A stretch of DNA of 64,000 bases from Pycnopodia helianthoides (GCA_032158295.1 CM063246.1:11967608-12031607); one strand, 5' to 3'; positions 35,701 to 45,870 are shown, counted from the stretch's first letter. Notes: generated from the sequence alone by a model not told the origin. Numbers and translations: made by a program.

Positions 35701-38700
35701 TACTTCAGACAAATAGACAGCTCACCAGTCCCTCAAATAAAAAAGAAAATCCAAACAAAACCGAAATAACTTTAAGGACATTAAATTGACATCATTTGAT
35801 TACCCATGCCACCTGTTCAATGGACGCTCTTACATCACAAGTCAAAAGTCTACGTTGAGACTCGGTAATACTAGTTAAAAGCTAATATACTTTTATATGT
35901 TGTAAATGCGTCCTTCGCAATTCAACTTCTCAGCTGCGAGTACGGATGATTAGTCTCCCAAATAAAGTATTATTGTTATATCTTAATAAACCAGGGAGAT
36001 CCTAAAGAAGAACCAGGCGAATGACAGCAAGTCCAAGAAGCGTCGAGGCAAGTCGCTCATCGCCGAGTCCATCCTCTTGAAGGACAGGAACTCAGAGAGC
36101 AAGTTCTTCAACGCTGTCCTGGAGGTATCCCGCACTGCCAAGATTGCCAGCACCATCTTGCGAGCGTCCTATCGGAGCGGATTGAACGACATCGGAGATG
36201 AGGTGGTTCACTTCTCCAACTCTGACATCTCGTCGGATGACGTGATCTTTGGTACTCGCGCACAACGAAAGAAGAAGAAGAGACGTGAGTGCTTATTTGC
36301 TGATCTTTGTGTGGTGGGGTATGATTGGGTTTTTCTTTTGCAGGGTGGGGACAGGGTGGGGACAGGGTGGGGACAGGGTAGGGACAGGTTGGGGACAGGG
36401 TGGGAACAGGTTGGGGACAGGTTGGGGACAGGGTGGGGGAAGGTAGGGACAGGTTGGGGACAGGTAGGGACAGGTTGGGACAGGTGGGACAGGTGGGACA
36501 GGGTGGGGACAGGGTGGGGACAGGGTGGGGACAGGGTGGGGACAGGGTGGGGACAGGGTGGGGACAGGGTGGGGACAGGGTGGGGACAGGGTGGGGACAG
36601 GGTGGGGACAGGGTGGGGACAGGGTGGGGACAGGGTGGGGGCAGGGTGGGGGCAGGGTGGGGGCAGGTGGGGACAGGGTGGGGACAGGGTGGGGACAGGG
36701 TGGGGACAGGGTGGGGACAGGGTGGGACAGGGTGGGGACAGGGTGGGGACAGGTGGGGACAGGGTGGGGACAGGGTGGGGACAGGGTGGGGACAGGGTGG
36801 GACAGGGTGGGGACAGGGTGGGGACAGGGTGGGGACAGGGTGGGGACAGGGTGGGGACAGGGTGGGGACAGGGTGGGGACAGGTGGGACAGGGTGGGGAC
36901 AGGGTGGGGACAGGGTGGGGACAGGGTGGGGACAGGGTGGGACAGGTGGGGACAGGGTGGGACAGGGTGGGGACAGGTGGGGACAGTGGGACGGGTGGTG
37001 GAGCTGGGATGGTAAAATAATTGGATAAGATGATCTTTGGGACTTGAGAGCAGTGACTGAAGAAGAAGAAATGAGTTATGTGGAGGATAATATACTTGAG
37101 TTGAAAGCATGGATGTTGACAATTCATAAAAAATACTCTCAAGGTGTTCTGGCTTGGCGCTGTCCCAAATCTTTCAAAGTACTCCACTCTATGGTAACTC
37201 AACACCACAATGTTTGAGCTCTGACACTGAGACTGTTGTATCCGTCAGTTAACTGGCAGAGGTTATATTGTGATTCGGGTACATGTAAGCTCAAACTTTT
37301 CAAGACCTCGCTGTTTGGCAAGGCAAGACTCAAAAACTACAGCGACCCAGGGGCTCGTATACACTTGGTAGATAATGTTCTCCCCGACTCAAAGATAGGA
37401 AATCTTGACCATAGTAGACAAGGGTAAAGGCAAGTGTTTTCAAAAATAAGCTCTAAACTCAGGTGGGATTCGAACCCACAACCACCATCAGAACAGATAT
37501 CTTAACCACTAGGCCACTGATAAGCGGCCAGTTCAAATCCTGCCATTAGCAGTAGGGATAAATGATACATGTTAACCCTTATTACGGATCAGCGTAAAGG
37601 TAAAATCAATATATTATTCTTTTATCATGATGCATTAATTAAACTTGGTTTTCATGATTGTTTCGGTTGAAGCAAAGAGTCATGGACAAAGAGGGCACAT
37701 TTGATCGACAGAGTAGAATTATTTATCGGAACACGCAAGTTATGAAACCGTTTCAATCTTTGAAACTAACTCTTTCAAACTTCAGTGGTGAAGAGGGCAA
37801 AGAAACACCAGCACGAGCGTACCTCCAACGACGACTCGGAGTCTCAGAACGAGCAGGGACTTTCGGACAGCGACCCTCACCAGGAGCATCTCAGGCCCAA
37901 GCGCACCCTGCGCAGGGCAGCCAGCATCCTGTCCCCCAACCCGAGCGATCTTCGCTTCCCCAGCAGTGGCTCACGGACCCCGAGGGAGAGTATGGGTAAC
38001 ATGAACCTGCTGTGGGACAAGGATGAAGACAAGGAGATGATGGGAAGGAGTAGCATCACCGGCAAAGTGCCACTTGAAGAAGATGAAGAAGAGGCAACGA
38101 TGAGGGAGCAGGAGCAAGGGAAGTCGGCACCGAGGAAAGCTACCTCCAAGTCAAGCTTCTCTGGAATAAGTAAGTCGGTGGTCAATTGTTTTTAACAAGT
38201 TCCGAAAGGTGTACGGTTGCAAAGAGAAAGTTTTCCCGTCAGTGTTTGTAAACCGAAAATGAGTCATTTCAAATTATGTAAATCTACTGTGCTACGCTTC
38301 ATTTCCCCCATACAAAGAGGAACAATGGGTTCTGGAATTCATGCTCCTAATCTCCCTTTTTCCAGGGGTTGTTGTGAAATCCCCAATTCCAGACCTTTGT
38401 CCTCTTGTTGTATAAACGAGATCCATAGGCTGCCACCATTGTTTACTATTGTATTCAGCATATGGGAGCAAGTCCGAGCATACCATGGCTGATTATCAGC
38501 TGTAATCGGCTGTGGCTTTTGGCCAAGGTATTAACTTATTCACATTGAAGACATTCCATAGTTTCTCCAAAAGAAATAATCATTCCAGTGCATTTTATAA
38601 GAATATTTGTTGTCTTTACTTTGTTTTAGCAATGGTTTCATAGTAGTGACAAGGGCTCCGACAATTTCTTTTTTTTTTAAGTTCCAAAAAGTCACGAAAA

Positions 38701-40017
38701 ATAATTCTGCACAGAAAGTCAGTAAAGATTTGTTAATACTGTCGGGAAGTGGTTAAAGTCTCAGACAATCTCAAGGTACAAACATTCTGAGGATTTGTGA
38801 TGAATACCACTCTGAAGCCGTTTACGCATTTGATGTGTGTGTTTATTTTAGAGGAGCGACACCGCATGGCACGGAGCATCAGTGATGTCGAACGTGAGGA
38901 GAGGCGTGCACGGAAGAAGCCTTCCCAGCATCACCCACCTGTGGTCACTCAGAGGTCATCTTCTGCCCTGTCTGTACACATGGAGGATAGGTAAGTGAAG
39001 CGTGAGGAAAAGAGCTGGTCCGGTCGCCCGGATAGCATTTTGGTTGGGGTTTCTTTTGTAAATAATTTTGAAGAAATCGCTGCAGCCAAGGTCAAAGGGC
39101 CACTCAAGGTGAGGGCTATAGGAAAATAAGGACCACTTTTGTGGAAAGTTTGTGGAAAGCAAGATACAGATAGGGAGTTCCAAAGTGAAGGAGAACGGAG
39201 GAAAAAGCTAGCAGAATATCTCACAGTCCAAATGCAGCACAATCCAATGTGCAGTCTAGTCTGGCACCCTGCGTGCGCACATACATTTTTTGGGACCGAA
39301 ACTGGATTCTAATCCCAAGTTGTCGCAACTCTCTCAATACACAGCTCTGTTCCCGGTCTTGTTACAGCGCCACCTTGTGGTGGCAAGATTTACAGTGTTA
39401 CCTGCTTCACACCGCTTACCCCAATGATTATTATACAAAAGAAGAGCCAAAGTTGAATTCATCTTATGACATGGTTACCTATAGAGACGTACATTGGAGT
39501 CAACAGAGTATGTTACCAATTTGGTTGTCAAATGAGGAAGATAAATTGGGTGGTAGTGAGTTCAGCTCAAACTTCAGTTGCTTGTATGCATACTTCCTGG
39601 GTGGCCATTTTACTTCAAGGACAATTATTTTCAAAGCACACTATGTCTAGCTGTAATTGATAATCAGACATGACGCACAGAGGGAAGGCTTAAGCCTTGT
39701 TGCAGAATTTGAAGAATGCCAAAGAAAGACGGACTTGTTTATATAGACAAGAACTAAAACCGAGTGATTCTGATTCCTTCCAAAACATACAGCGGTACCG
39801 ATAAAAGCGACGACCAAGTTGCAGACGACGACGACAATACCTGCAGCGGGGATGAACATTCCGAGGTGGACATCGACAAGGGTTGTCGTCAGACAGTAGC
39901 ACGCCCTCACTGTCCAGGGTAGAAGACCAAGGGAGTAAGGCTTCCACTCTGCAAGGCGAGGGTTATGACTCAAGTAGCGAAGCCTCGCCGGAATCCAGAA
40001 GAGATGAAGTCAAGTAA
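20793..40017 (+). CDS. CNGB: Cyclic nucleotide-gated channel beta subunit (CNGB1/CNGB3 type), 19 coding exons
   Basis: Exons: 20793-21126, 21823-21970, 22526-22860, 23785-23927, 24536-24694, 25067-25272, 26660-26710, 27041-27192, 28191-28313, 30282-30423, 31932-32091, 32741-32838, 33970-34053, 34200-34318, 35297-35443, 35995-36284, 37786-38169, 38852-38990, 39793-40017. About 1146 residues if two one-base gaps are allowed. Order: Ser-rich N-tail; [15 protein letters not shown] before S1; S1-S3 (378-480); S4 with RLPRLLK; S5; pore [11 protein letters not shown] (562-572); S6; C-linker; CNB domain (691-805) with FGEISLL and GNRRTA, including the cyclic-phosphate arginine and the threonine favouring cGMP; charged C-tail. 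The filter lacks the glutamate of alpha subunits. Beta subunits form plasma-membrane cation channels with CNGA. ATG at 20793 follows an in-frame TGA. Apparent frameshifts: stop at 22737 in exon 3, and near 39880, giving TAG at 39920 instead of TAA at 40015. Confidence 0.93.
22150..22435 (+). repeat. tRNA-derived SINE, family S4
   Basis: A tRNA-like head ends in CCGGTTCAAATCACACCGGG, then TTTTCCCTGGAATATTTCTC, and it ends in a (GAAAT)n tail. Fragments are at 7690-7900 and 34465-34815. It lies in CNGB intron 2. Confidence 0.7.
22911..23411. mobile_element. Foldback element, family D, full-length
   Basis: AAGGTCAAATTCAG and TTTTCCAATGGATAGAGTCC on the left, with a roughly 100-bp arm, return inverted on the right ending TTTGACCTT. 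It begins 50 bp after the exon 3 donor of CNGB. Other copies: 6388-6690 and 26115-26545. Confidence 0.85.
24725..25025 (-). repeat. SINE family S3, inverted
   Basis: The reverse complement shows the S3 head (GGTTCGAATCCTGG), then GGTAAATGGGTACCTGAGAG, ending in AAGCGCTTTATAAGAAACC-like sequence. It abuts CNGB exon 6 (25067). Confidence 0.8.
25320..25660. repeat. Interspersed repeat, family E (copy 1)
   Basis: It shares CTTCCTTTTCAGATGT, CAACTTGCCCTG-like and GGGCTACTAAAACTTCC blocks with 54285-54985, where the element is split by inserted DNA. Confidence 0.75.
26115..26545. repeat. Foldback repeat, family D (degraded copy)
   Basis: The left arm (CATTTTCCGATAGATAAAGTC, CTAACCTCACGTTAGAATGG) is clear. 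The right arm is eroded. It lies in CNGB intron 6. Confidence 0.7.
27430..27640 (-). repeat. LINE reverse-transcriptase C-terminal remnant
   Basis: The minus-strand frame reads [20 protein letters not shown] then [10 protein letters not shown]. This is the pattern APxLWNxLPxxIRxAxSxxxFKxxLKTxLF commonly seen near the C-terminus of CR1/L2-like LINE proteins. Only this tail is present, so it is a 5'-truncated copy. Confidence 0.75.
27650..28063 (-). repeat. tRNA-derived SINE, family S1 (inverted)
   Basis: On the minus strand it starts with a tRNA-like head: GTGGCCAAGCGGATAAGAGC (A box) and GGGTTCGAGTCCCGGTCG (B box) with a long variable arm, as in Leu/Ser tRNAs. A body of about 300 bp ends in AATAAT repeats. 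The second copy is 31461-31875. Confidence 0.88.
28375..28610 (-). repeat. LINE remnant, second type
   Basis: Minus-strand translation gives [14 protein letters not shown] in one frame and [13 protein letters not shown] in another. Both are familiar pieces of the C-terminal region of RTE/Jockey-like LINE ORF2. The frames are shifted, so it is inactive. Confidence 0.65.
28592..29420. repeat. Tandem array, about 148-bp unit, 5.5 copies
   Basis: CCCAAAATACTCGG recurs at about 28593, 28742, 28889, 29036, 29184 and 29332. Each unit carries GGGATTTGAACCCACAACCC, an inverted tRNA B-box/T-loop-like block. Units are nearly identical, so expansion or gene conversion is recent. It lies in CNGB intron 9. 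Confidence 0.95.
29812..30092. repeat. 31-bp minisatellite, about 9 copies
   Basis: The unit is AAATCAAGAAATCTGAGAA plus a short variable linker (CACCAAAGTTGT or TACCCCAAATGT). The two linker types alternate in part, suggesting a higher-order 62-bp repeat. It lies in CNGB intron 9. Confidence 0.95.
30655..30815 (-). repeat. LINE C-terminal remnant
   Basis: The minus frame reads [20 protein letters not shown] then FKTSLKTHL, the same protein pattern as at 27430-27640 but clearly divergent. It lies in CNGB intron 10. Confidence 0.6.
31200..31415. repeat. Interspersed repeat, family F (copy 2)
   Basis: Matches 20250-20500, in the same orientation. Confidence 0.75.
31461..31875 (+). repeat. tRNA-derived SINE, family S1
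   Basis: The head is GTGGCCGAGTGGATAAGAAC with GGGTTCGAGTCCCGGTCG. The body matches the inverted copy at 27650-28063, and it ends in a TTATTATT-rich tail. It lies in CNGB intron 10, ending about 50 bp from exon 11. Confidence 0.9.
33127..33893 (+). repeat. 22-bp minisatellite of hairpin units, about 35 copies
   Basis: The main unit GGTTCTGAGAAGAACCAGTGGT contains the self-complementary GGTTCT-GAGA-AGAACC. Shorter variants (GGTTCTGAGCCCAGTGGT) and GGTTCCTAACCAAGTGAT are interspersed. It lies in CNGB intron 12, ending 76 bp before exon 13. Confidence 0.97.
34465..34815 (-). repeat. SINE family S4, split by an insertion
   Basis: 34465-34550 and about 34735-34815 match the body and the tRNA-like head of S4 in the minus direction (GAAAACCCAATCC, GGATTCAAACC). 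A roughly 185-bp piece starting with an ATTCAATTCAATT run lies between. Confidence 0.6.
36341..36995 (+). repeat. 11-bp G-rich minisatellite, about 58 copies
   Basis: The unit is GGGTGGGGACA with occasional short or variant units. It starts 57 bases after the CNGB exon 16 donor, with G-runs on the sense strand. All open frames over it, up to about 366 codons, are repeat artefacts. Copy number may be collapsed in the assembly. Confidence 0.98.
37450..37540 (-). repeat. tRNA-like fragment
   Basis: GGTGGGATTCGAACCCACAA plus CTTAACCACTAGGCCA resembles the T arm and A box of a tRNA read on the minus strand. The acceptor stem does not pair convincingly, so it is scored as a SINE or tRNA relic, not a gene. 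Confidence 0.5.
38285..38490 (+). repeat. Interspersed repeat, family G (copy 2)
   Basis: Inverted relative to 505-735. It lies in CNGB intron 17. Confidence 0.5.
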
Positions 40018-40035
40018 AGGACAAAAACTGTTCCA

Positions 40036-40041
40036 AATAAA
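40036..40041 (+). terminator. Possible CNGB polyadenylation signal
   Basis: AATAAA 19 bp after the extended-frame TAA (40015-40017). It is very close to the stop. Other signals further downstream are possible in this AT-rich DNA. Confidence 0.4.
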
Positions 40042-40107
40042 TCTAGTTTGAATACTGTAAGATCTTTATTACAATTTTATAAATTTAATCCTAACTTGCA
40101 TTAAAAG

Positions 40108-40250
40108 ACAGGGGCCATTTCACGGAGCTGCTTAAGCAGAAAATATTGCTCACAAATTGTCTGCCAAGAAAAAATGAGCCAAATAACGGTCACAGACGGG
40201 ACATGTATCATGGTATTTTGGCTGGTAACCTCACTCTGGTAAGCTACTTT
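40108..40250. mobile_element. MITE fragment, 62171-62362 family
   Basis: Starts GGGGCCATTTCACGGAGCTGC and contains the GGTAACC/ATGGTATTTTGGCTGG body. The far terminus is not clear. Confidence 0.6.
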
Positions 40251-40350
40251 TCATGCTTTGCTCTCGCAAGTATTCAAACATTTTCTGGGACCATTTGGGT
40301 TCTATGTGCATTGCTTTAACACATGAGGGAAACAACTTGTGCACTTTAAT

Positions 40351-40470
40351 GGATGCCAGTGTTCAAATACATGCGGATGCCAGTCTTCAAATACATGCGG
40401 ATGCCAGTGTTCAAATACATGTGGATGCCAGTGTTCAAATACATGCGGATGCCAGTGTTCAAATACATGC
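40351..40470. repeat. 24-bp tandem repeat, 5 copies
   Basis: Unit GATGCCAGTGTTCAAATACA plus TGCG. The 24-bp length keeps all frames open, but there is no gene context. Confidence 0.95.
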
Positions 40471-41399
40471 GATGCACAGTCTATAGTCTCTCGGATCAAT
40501 AAACAAGCAGGTGAAACATTATAAACCAGAATGTTTGCCCTACATGTTAGTTCTCACATGGTGTTACATAATGATATATAAATTACATAGTTATATCAGT
40601 GTCCATTATTATTACTATTTGTTCCAAACTTTCATTTGTTCCATGTGATTCCTACAAAAATAATTTCAGTAAAATCTTGTGCAATGTTTGGAGATTAAAT
40701 TAAATTATATTACTAAATTATTTATTTATTATATGTAAAGTTTGGGAAATTGTGTTTTAAGTGGCATAGTAAAGTGTTCATATTATTTCCTCACTTTTCC
40801 AATCTGTAGAGAAATATTTATTCCAATACAACAAAATCAGGGCACTGTATTTTTACCATGAAGTTGATCCGATTGTGCAATATTTAAATGTTAGTTTATA
40901 GGAGTGAATTGATTACAAAGATAAGTTATTCCGAGTTTGATTTGAGTGGCATTGTAAATAATGTTTAAAAAAATTCAAATTTAAAAATATGTTAGTGTTG
41001 GTTTACAATGAGATATATTTAGAAATGTACTCACAAAATACATATTTGTTGTTGTTAAATGTGTTGTTTATATTACTTGTTTTTGAATCGGAAACAAGTT
41101 TTCGGCAAAACTGAAATGAATAATTCATTATCCCCGATGCAAGAACTTATATGGGGTGTTGTGGCTGCATCAAACTCGCTTGGTGAGGTGACAGCGGTAA
41201 CAACCGCATATCTGGCCGCAGCACTCGTGAAAAGACACCAATCCTCAGAATTCTGGGAAAAGATTCATGCGTAAATCGTTTCTCAGATTCAAATGGGTGA
41301 AAAACTACCCAAACCATATTTACTTCGAATGGAACCCTTTCTCAAAATAGTTTATACTATAAATGGGTAACCTGTGTGTTTATCAGTAGTTTTGTTCAC
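40471..41399. other. AT-rich intergenic DNA
   Basis: No gene, repeat copy or conserved motif recognised. Confidence 0.5.
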
Positions 41400-41830
41400 G
41401 GGAAATATTACAGTCCATGACCACTACTTAACTTAATTGCCCTTGTTACCCAGGAGTAAATGGGTACCTGGGAGGGTAGGGAATGTTGATGTGAATGACC
41501 AGCAAACTGTGCACCCAGTTACCCAGGAGTAAATGGGTACCTGGGAGGGTAGGGAATGTTGATGTGAATGACCAGCAAACCTGTGCACCCAGTTACCCAG
41601 GAGTAAATGGGTACCTGGGAGGGTAGGGAATGTTGATGTGAATGACCAGCAAACTGCACCCAGTTACCCAGGAGTAAATGGGTACCTTGGAGAGTAGAGA
41701 AATTTGATGTGAATGACTAGCAAACTGTGCACCCTTTTGGCTGCTGGTGCTGCATATTCCTTAGGAATTGAGATGGATTCAGGAATGCTTTAGGCCCAAT
41801 GAACAGGGGTGAACTTTACAATACTATAGT
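41400..41830 (+). repeat. S3-related SINE with its middle amplified four times
   Basis: The 73-bp segment containing CCCAGGAGTAAATGGGTACC recurs at 41445, 41518, 41592 and 41662. S3-like flanks (CTTAACTTAATTGCCC before; GAATTGAGATGGATTCAGGA after) occur once each. Confidence 0.85.
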
Positions 41831-42493
41831 ATTGTAAAGTGTTTTTAGAAGACCACGCGTTTTGAAATAGTGCACAAAAAATTCACATTGTTGTTATTAT
41901 CAGAAATATATTGAGACAAATTGGTAGGTTAGTTAAGGCATTTTCGCTTTTTTAAACAACAAATGAAAACGGATGGAAACGGTTTGCATAGATGACACTG
42001 TCATTGTAAAACAGTTGAGATGGGGAAAAATGTTATTGCCTATTTCCGAGGAAAAATGGTGCAGTAAAAATAGCCGGTTTTAATTCAAAGATAACTTTTC
42101 AATTTTATTTTTATTTTTTTTCAAAATACCGATCAAATGTGTCAGTGGTAGTTTTCAAAGAAAGCATTGTATTCCAGGTTTGTTTTACTTAAGAAAACAG
42201 TGACTTTTGTTTACTGGAATTAAATTATATTCTTAAATGCATGTAGTTGGGTAGTTGGCTTGGTTTAGAATGGCGACTATTTTTAAAAGTAAATTCGAGT
42301 AAAAGTTTTACCATTGCTTTAAGGGATCAAAATAATTAAGTGCTCAATAATATCATTGTTTAATTAATATTGAAAGATAAATAGTTAGTACACGTCTAAT
42401 TTTTAAGGTTTTTGAGGGTGGGTCTGTCTTTCTTTTCGTTTTTGAGAGAGAGGGAGATTGGCCAATTTTGATTGGGTATATTTTTTAAAAAGC

Positions 42494-42834
42494 TTAAAGG
42501 CCCTGTACACTATTGGTAAGATCGAAAAACACAATGTTCACAGATTCACACATAACTTCATGATTTAAAGTAAGTGATGGTAGAAAGGGTTCCTTAAAAT
42601 ATTTCTGCCTAAAATGCTATCGTTTCTGAGAAACGAGTAAAACACTAGTAATTATCGCGCGCGATAATTTGAAAAAACAGAATACACATAAGATCTCTTT
42701 TCACTATTTTCTCGTGACCTCGATGACCAATTGAGCTCAAACTTTCACAGGTTTGTTTGTTCATGCATATGTTTAATCACACAAAATGTGGACACTGATT
42801 TTGAGCTGTTACCAAAAGTGTACAATACCTATAA
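42494..42834. mobile_element. MITE, family B (copy 2)
   Basis: TTAAAGGCCCTGTACACTAT at the left; the right end is degraded. It is the reverse complement of 9985-10324. Confidence 0.85.
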
Positions 42835-43297
42835 ACAAATTGAAAATCGAAATTTCATTGTCATGCACGTGCAATATTTCTTGTCTGTGTTATGGGTGAT
42901 TTTTTTTCCCCAGTTGGCTGGGTGAATGAGCATATCTATTGCACTGCAATGTTGCCCATAGAATTTTGCCAAAAAACGTATACCTTTATTTCGTGTTTAC
43001 TTTTTTAGTTTATGTTAACATCAGTCTTGTGGAAGTAAATAGAAATATTTTATGACTATATCTTTTATTATACTGCCGTTTGTTATTATTCAAAAATATT
43101 CATCTATTAATACAGATTGCAATTAAATAATTATTTCAACTATTAGTAAAAAAAAATGTATATATTGACTGTCTTTCATATCGAGAGTCTATTATCTAAC
43201 GATAAAAAATATGGTCCACAAAACTGCGGTCGATAGCATTAAAAGGAGCACCTTGCCTTCGGAATGGCGCTTTGCCTATCAAATGCGTTAATTGTTC

Positions 43298-43679
43298 TTA
43301 AAGGAACATTACAGAATTGGTAAGAAAAAAACTTGTAAAATATACTTTTTGATCACAGATTTATATAAAACTTACACGGTCTAACGATGATGATAGTAGA
43401 AAACATCCCTTGAAATATTTCTGTCTGAATTGCCTTATTTGATGAGAAATGAATAAACTAATTTTCCGATTGGAGTTTATCGCTCAGTGAGCGTTTTATT
43501 CATTTTTCGAATCTATATGATTTCATGCAAATGTGTAATCGGTTTTTCACTATTTTCTCGTGACCCAGATGGCCGATCGATCTCAAACTTCCACAGGTTT
43601 GTCAGTTTCTGTGTATGGTGGGAATACACTGCCAGCAACTGTTTTGTTAGCAAAAACCAATTCTGTAATGTTCCTTTAA
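43298..43679. mobile_element. MITE, family A (copy 2)
   Basis: Same termini as 13076-13469, about 95% alike by eye, with a small internal loss near the right end. Confidence 0.92.
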
Positions 43680-44203
43680 ATGGATATGGTTGGAAAGTTA
43701 TTGCAAAAAGTAAAATAGAATGATTCACATAAATATCCCTTGAAATTGTGGGACTCTTGTGTAACTTCATGACAGAACACGGTCCGCTATTTTGTATAAC
43801 TAAGTTTTTGACTCCACAAAATGGCGGATATTCCGCTGGTTGTATTTCCAGAGGTTATATTTATGTTATTTTAATCACTGCTCACTATAATTATAAGACA
43901 CTGTATGTGTTTTTGTGGACGAACAGCTCTTTAAAAAGGATAAGGAGTCATTGCAAACAGCAAACTTGAGAGATGAATGCAATGTTCCCCTTTGACGGAT
44001 GTTCTATTAAATGTACACTCTATTGTCAGATTACAATGTTAAGAATGTAAGCCTTCGCCATCATGTAATCGCACAGAAAGTCCTGGTATGGTGAGCTGTG
44101 ACAGCTCGGTTTTGCTAAGGAATGCAAACCGACAAACCACTGCCAAAAGAAGTAATAGTATACCGAACTCAGTTATGCTTTGGGTTTATAGCCCTGGTAG
44201 GAC

Positions 44204-44239
44204 TCCAGTCTCCGTTGTATGCAACGGAGGAGTCCAATC
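44204..44239. other. Hairpin around CTCCGTTGTATGCAACGGAG
   Basis: Arms GGACTCC and CTCCGTTG pair with CAACGGAG and GAGTCC around a 4-base loop, with a 3-base bulge. Similar GACTCCAGTCTCCGCTGCAA occurs at 59640, so it may be part of a repeat. Confidence 0.6.
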
Positions 44240-44631
44240 TGGGCTAGAACCTGACTTATACTGCACCCAACTGCACCAATTTTCTGGCCGAGTCTGTATA
44301 CACTAGTCATGGAATAATGGTCAGACAATTGTTTACATGGCACATCGGTGACAGATCTTTTTACTCTGATATGCCTTGTTCTTTTGATCATGTCGTCTTT
44401 AAATAAGGCGTGCATAAAATTATAAAGGATACGAGTAGTATTTGTGTTCCGTAATTTCATGTTCGACCTTTTGAGAGCGAAAAAATATTTTTTTTTTCAC
44501 AATCCACACCACACGAAAGCCTTACTGGATTTTGTGTCAACCGTATTAAATGAAATTTTCATTTTATTTATAGCAAAATGAGATTATGTGTTATTGAAAA
44601 GCAGTTATAGTAACATGATAAATATAAGCCT

Positions 44632-45371
44632 ATAAACAATAATACTTAGTACTTGTAGATATAACATTTCCAATAAACACTAATAAATAAAATCATGTTA
44701 ATAAAACAGCAGCACGACTGTTAATTATTACAGCACCGTATACTTATAACGTTAGTTCACTTAAAACCCCAGCCCATCGCTAAAAAGCAGGGCCTTTTCA
44801 ATATCACTCGAATCCGGCAGGCTTATTTCATCACTATTGGCATTTTCAGTGACGCACCCCGTTCGGTGCTTAAATTACTTTTAAAAGCTAAATTGAATTT
44901 AATACAAAGTTATGCCCAGAATTGTGAGAAGTAGGCCTAGTTTTCAACATTAATCAAATGTATTTTTTCTTAAAATATGTTTATTACATATAAACAATAA
45001 TAATTAGTACTTGTAGATATATCATTTCCAATAAACAATAATAAATAAAATCATGTTAATAAAACAGCAGCACGGCTGTTAATTATTACAGCACCGTATA
45101 CTTATAACGTTAGTTCACTTCAAAGTTCAGCCCATCGCTAAAAGCAGGGCCTTTTCGATATCACTCAAACCCATTCCACCATCGGCATTTTCAGTGACGC
45201 ACCCCGTTCGGCGCTTCAGTGAGCGTCAGCCACACTGTCGAATTTGCCGTCATTGATCTTCATAATATAATTATATTTTGCCGGTTTTACCGCGATATTC
45301 AAAACTTCATAAAAGGAGACAAATTAAATTGTCGAACTTGAATTACTCTTAAAAGCTAAATTGCATTTAAT
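44632..45371. repeat. Direct duplication, about 358-bp offset
   Basis: 44632-44985 and 44990-45371 share most sequence, e.g. CAGCACCGTATACTTATAAC and GACGCACCCCGTTCGG. The second copy has an extra piece at about 45220-45342. It is cut at 45371 and resumes at about 45875 after an insertion, ending near 45930. Confidence 0.85.
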
Positions 45372-45870
45372 AAATATTCATAAATACCTGGGACAGTTTA
45401 TCCATTCTGATTGGACGAGAGGACATCACGTGGGGGTGTTTAAACGGACGATATAACACCGGCTAGAAGTGTTTAAACATGGCCTGGCACCTTTTTGTCA
45501 AAGAGGGCGCTATCACGTTTGCGCGCAGCGCGCAAAATTGGTAAGCCGCATAGTTTATTTCGCGCAAGTTGGAAACTTGCGTGCGATAGCTTGAAACTTA
45601 AGCGCGCAAGTTCGAAAATTGCGCGACGCGGTTTTTCTACACGCATAGAAATTCAACGCCGAGTCGAGGTGAGCTAAGGCTAAACTGTCAGATTTGTTCT
45701 CAACTTTTACAGGGTTTTTGGATAGTTTTAGGAGAAAGGTATTTATGAATGGGAATCAAAGTGTGTTGAATCGGTTTTAAACTAGTGTTTAAACCCGCCG
45801 AGGCCTGACCAGGCCTCGGCGGGTTTAAACTAACTAGTTTAAAACCTCTATACCACACATTGATTCCCTT
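45372..45870. mobile_element. Palindrome-rich insertion of unknown type
   Basis: It interrupts the second copy of the preceding duplication, which gives its limits. It holds TTTGCGCGC-A-GCGCGCAAA (45518-45536), several GCGCGCAAGTT-like small palindromes, and a large hairpin at 45751-45868 whose core 45787-45830 has perfect 21-bp arms and a 2-base centre. ATTCATAAATACCT (45376) is repeated inverted at 45737. The GC-rich, CpG-rich centre contrasts with AT-rich surroundings. The open frame at 45495-45677 lacks an ATG and resembles nothing known to me. Confidence 0.7.

Noticed and set aside
36077..37208. Open frames up to about 366 codons on both strands
   Set aside because: They are translations of the 11-bp G-rich array. 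Only 35995-36284 at the start is a true exon (CNGB).
45495..45677. Basic 60-codon frame in the palindromic insertion
   Set aside because: No ATG, biased by GCGC palindromes, no homology recognised.
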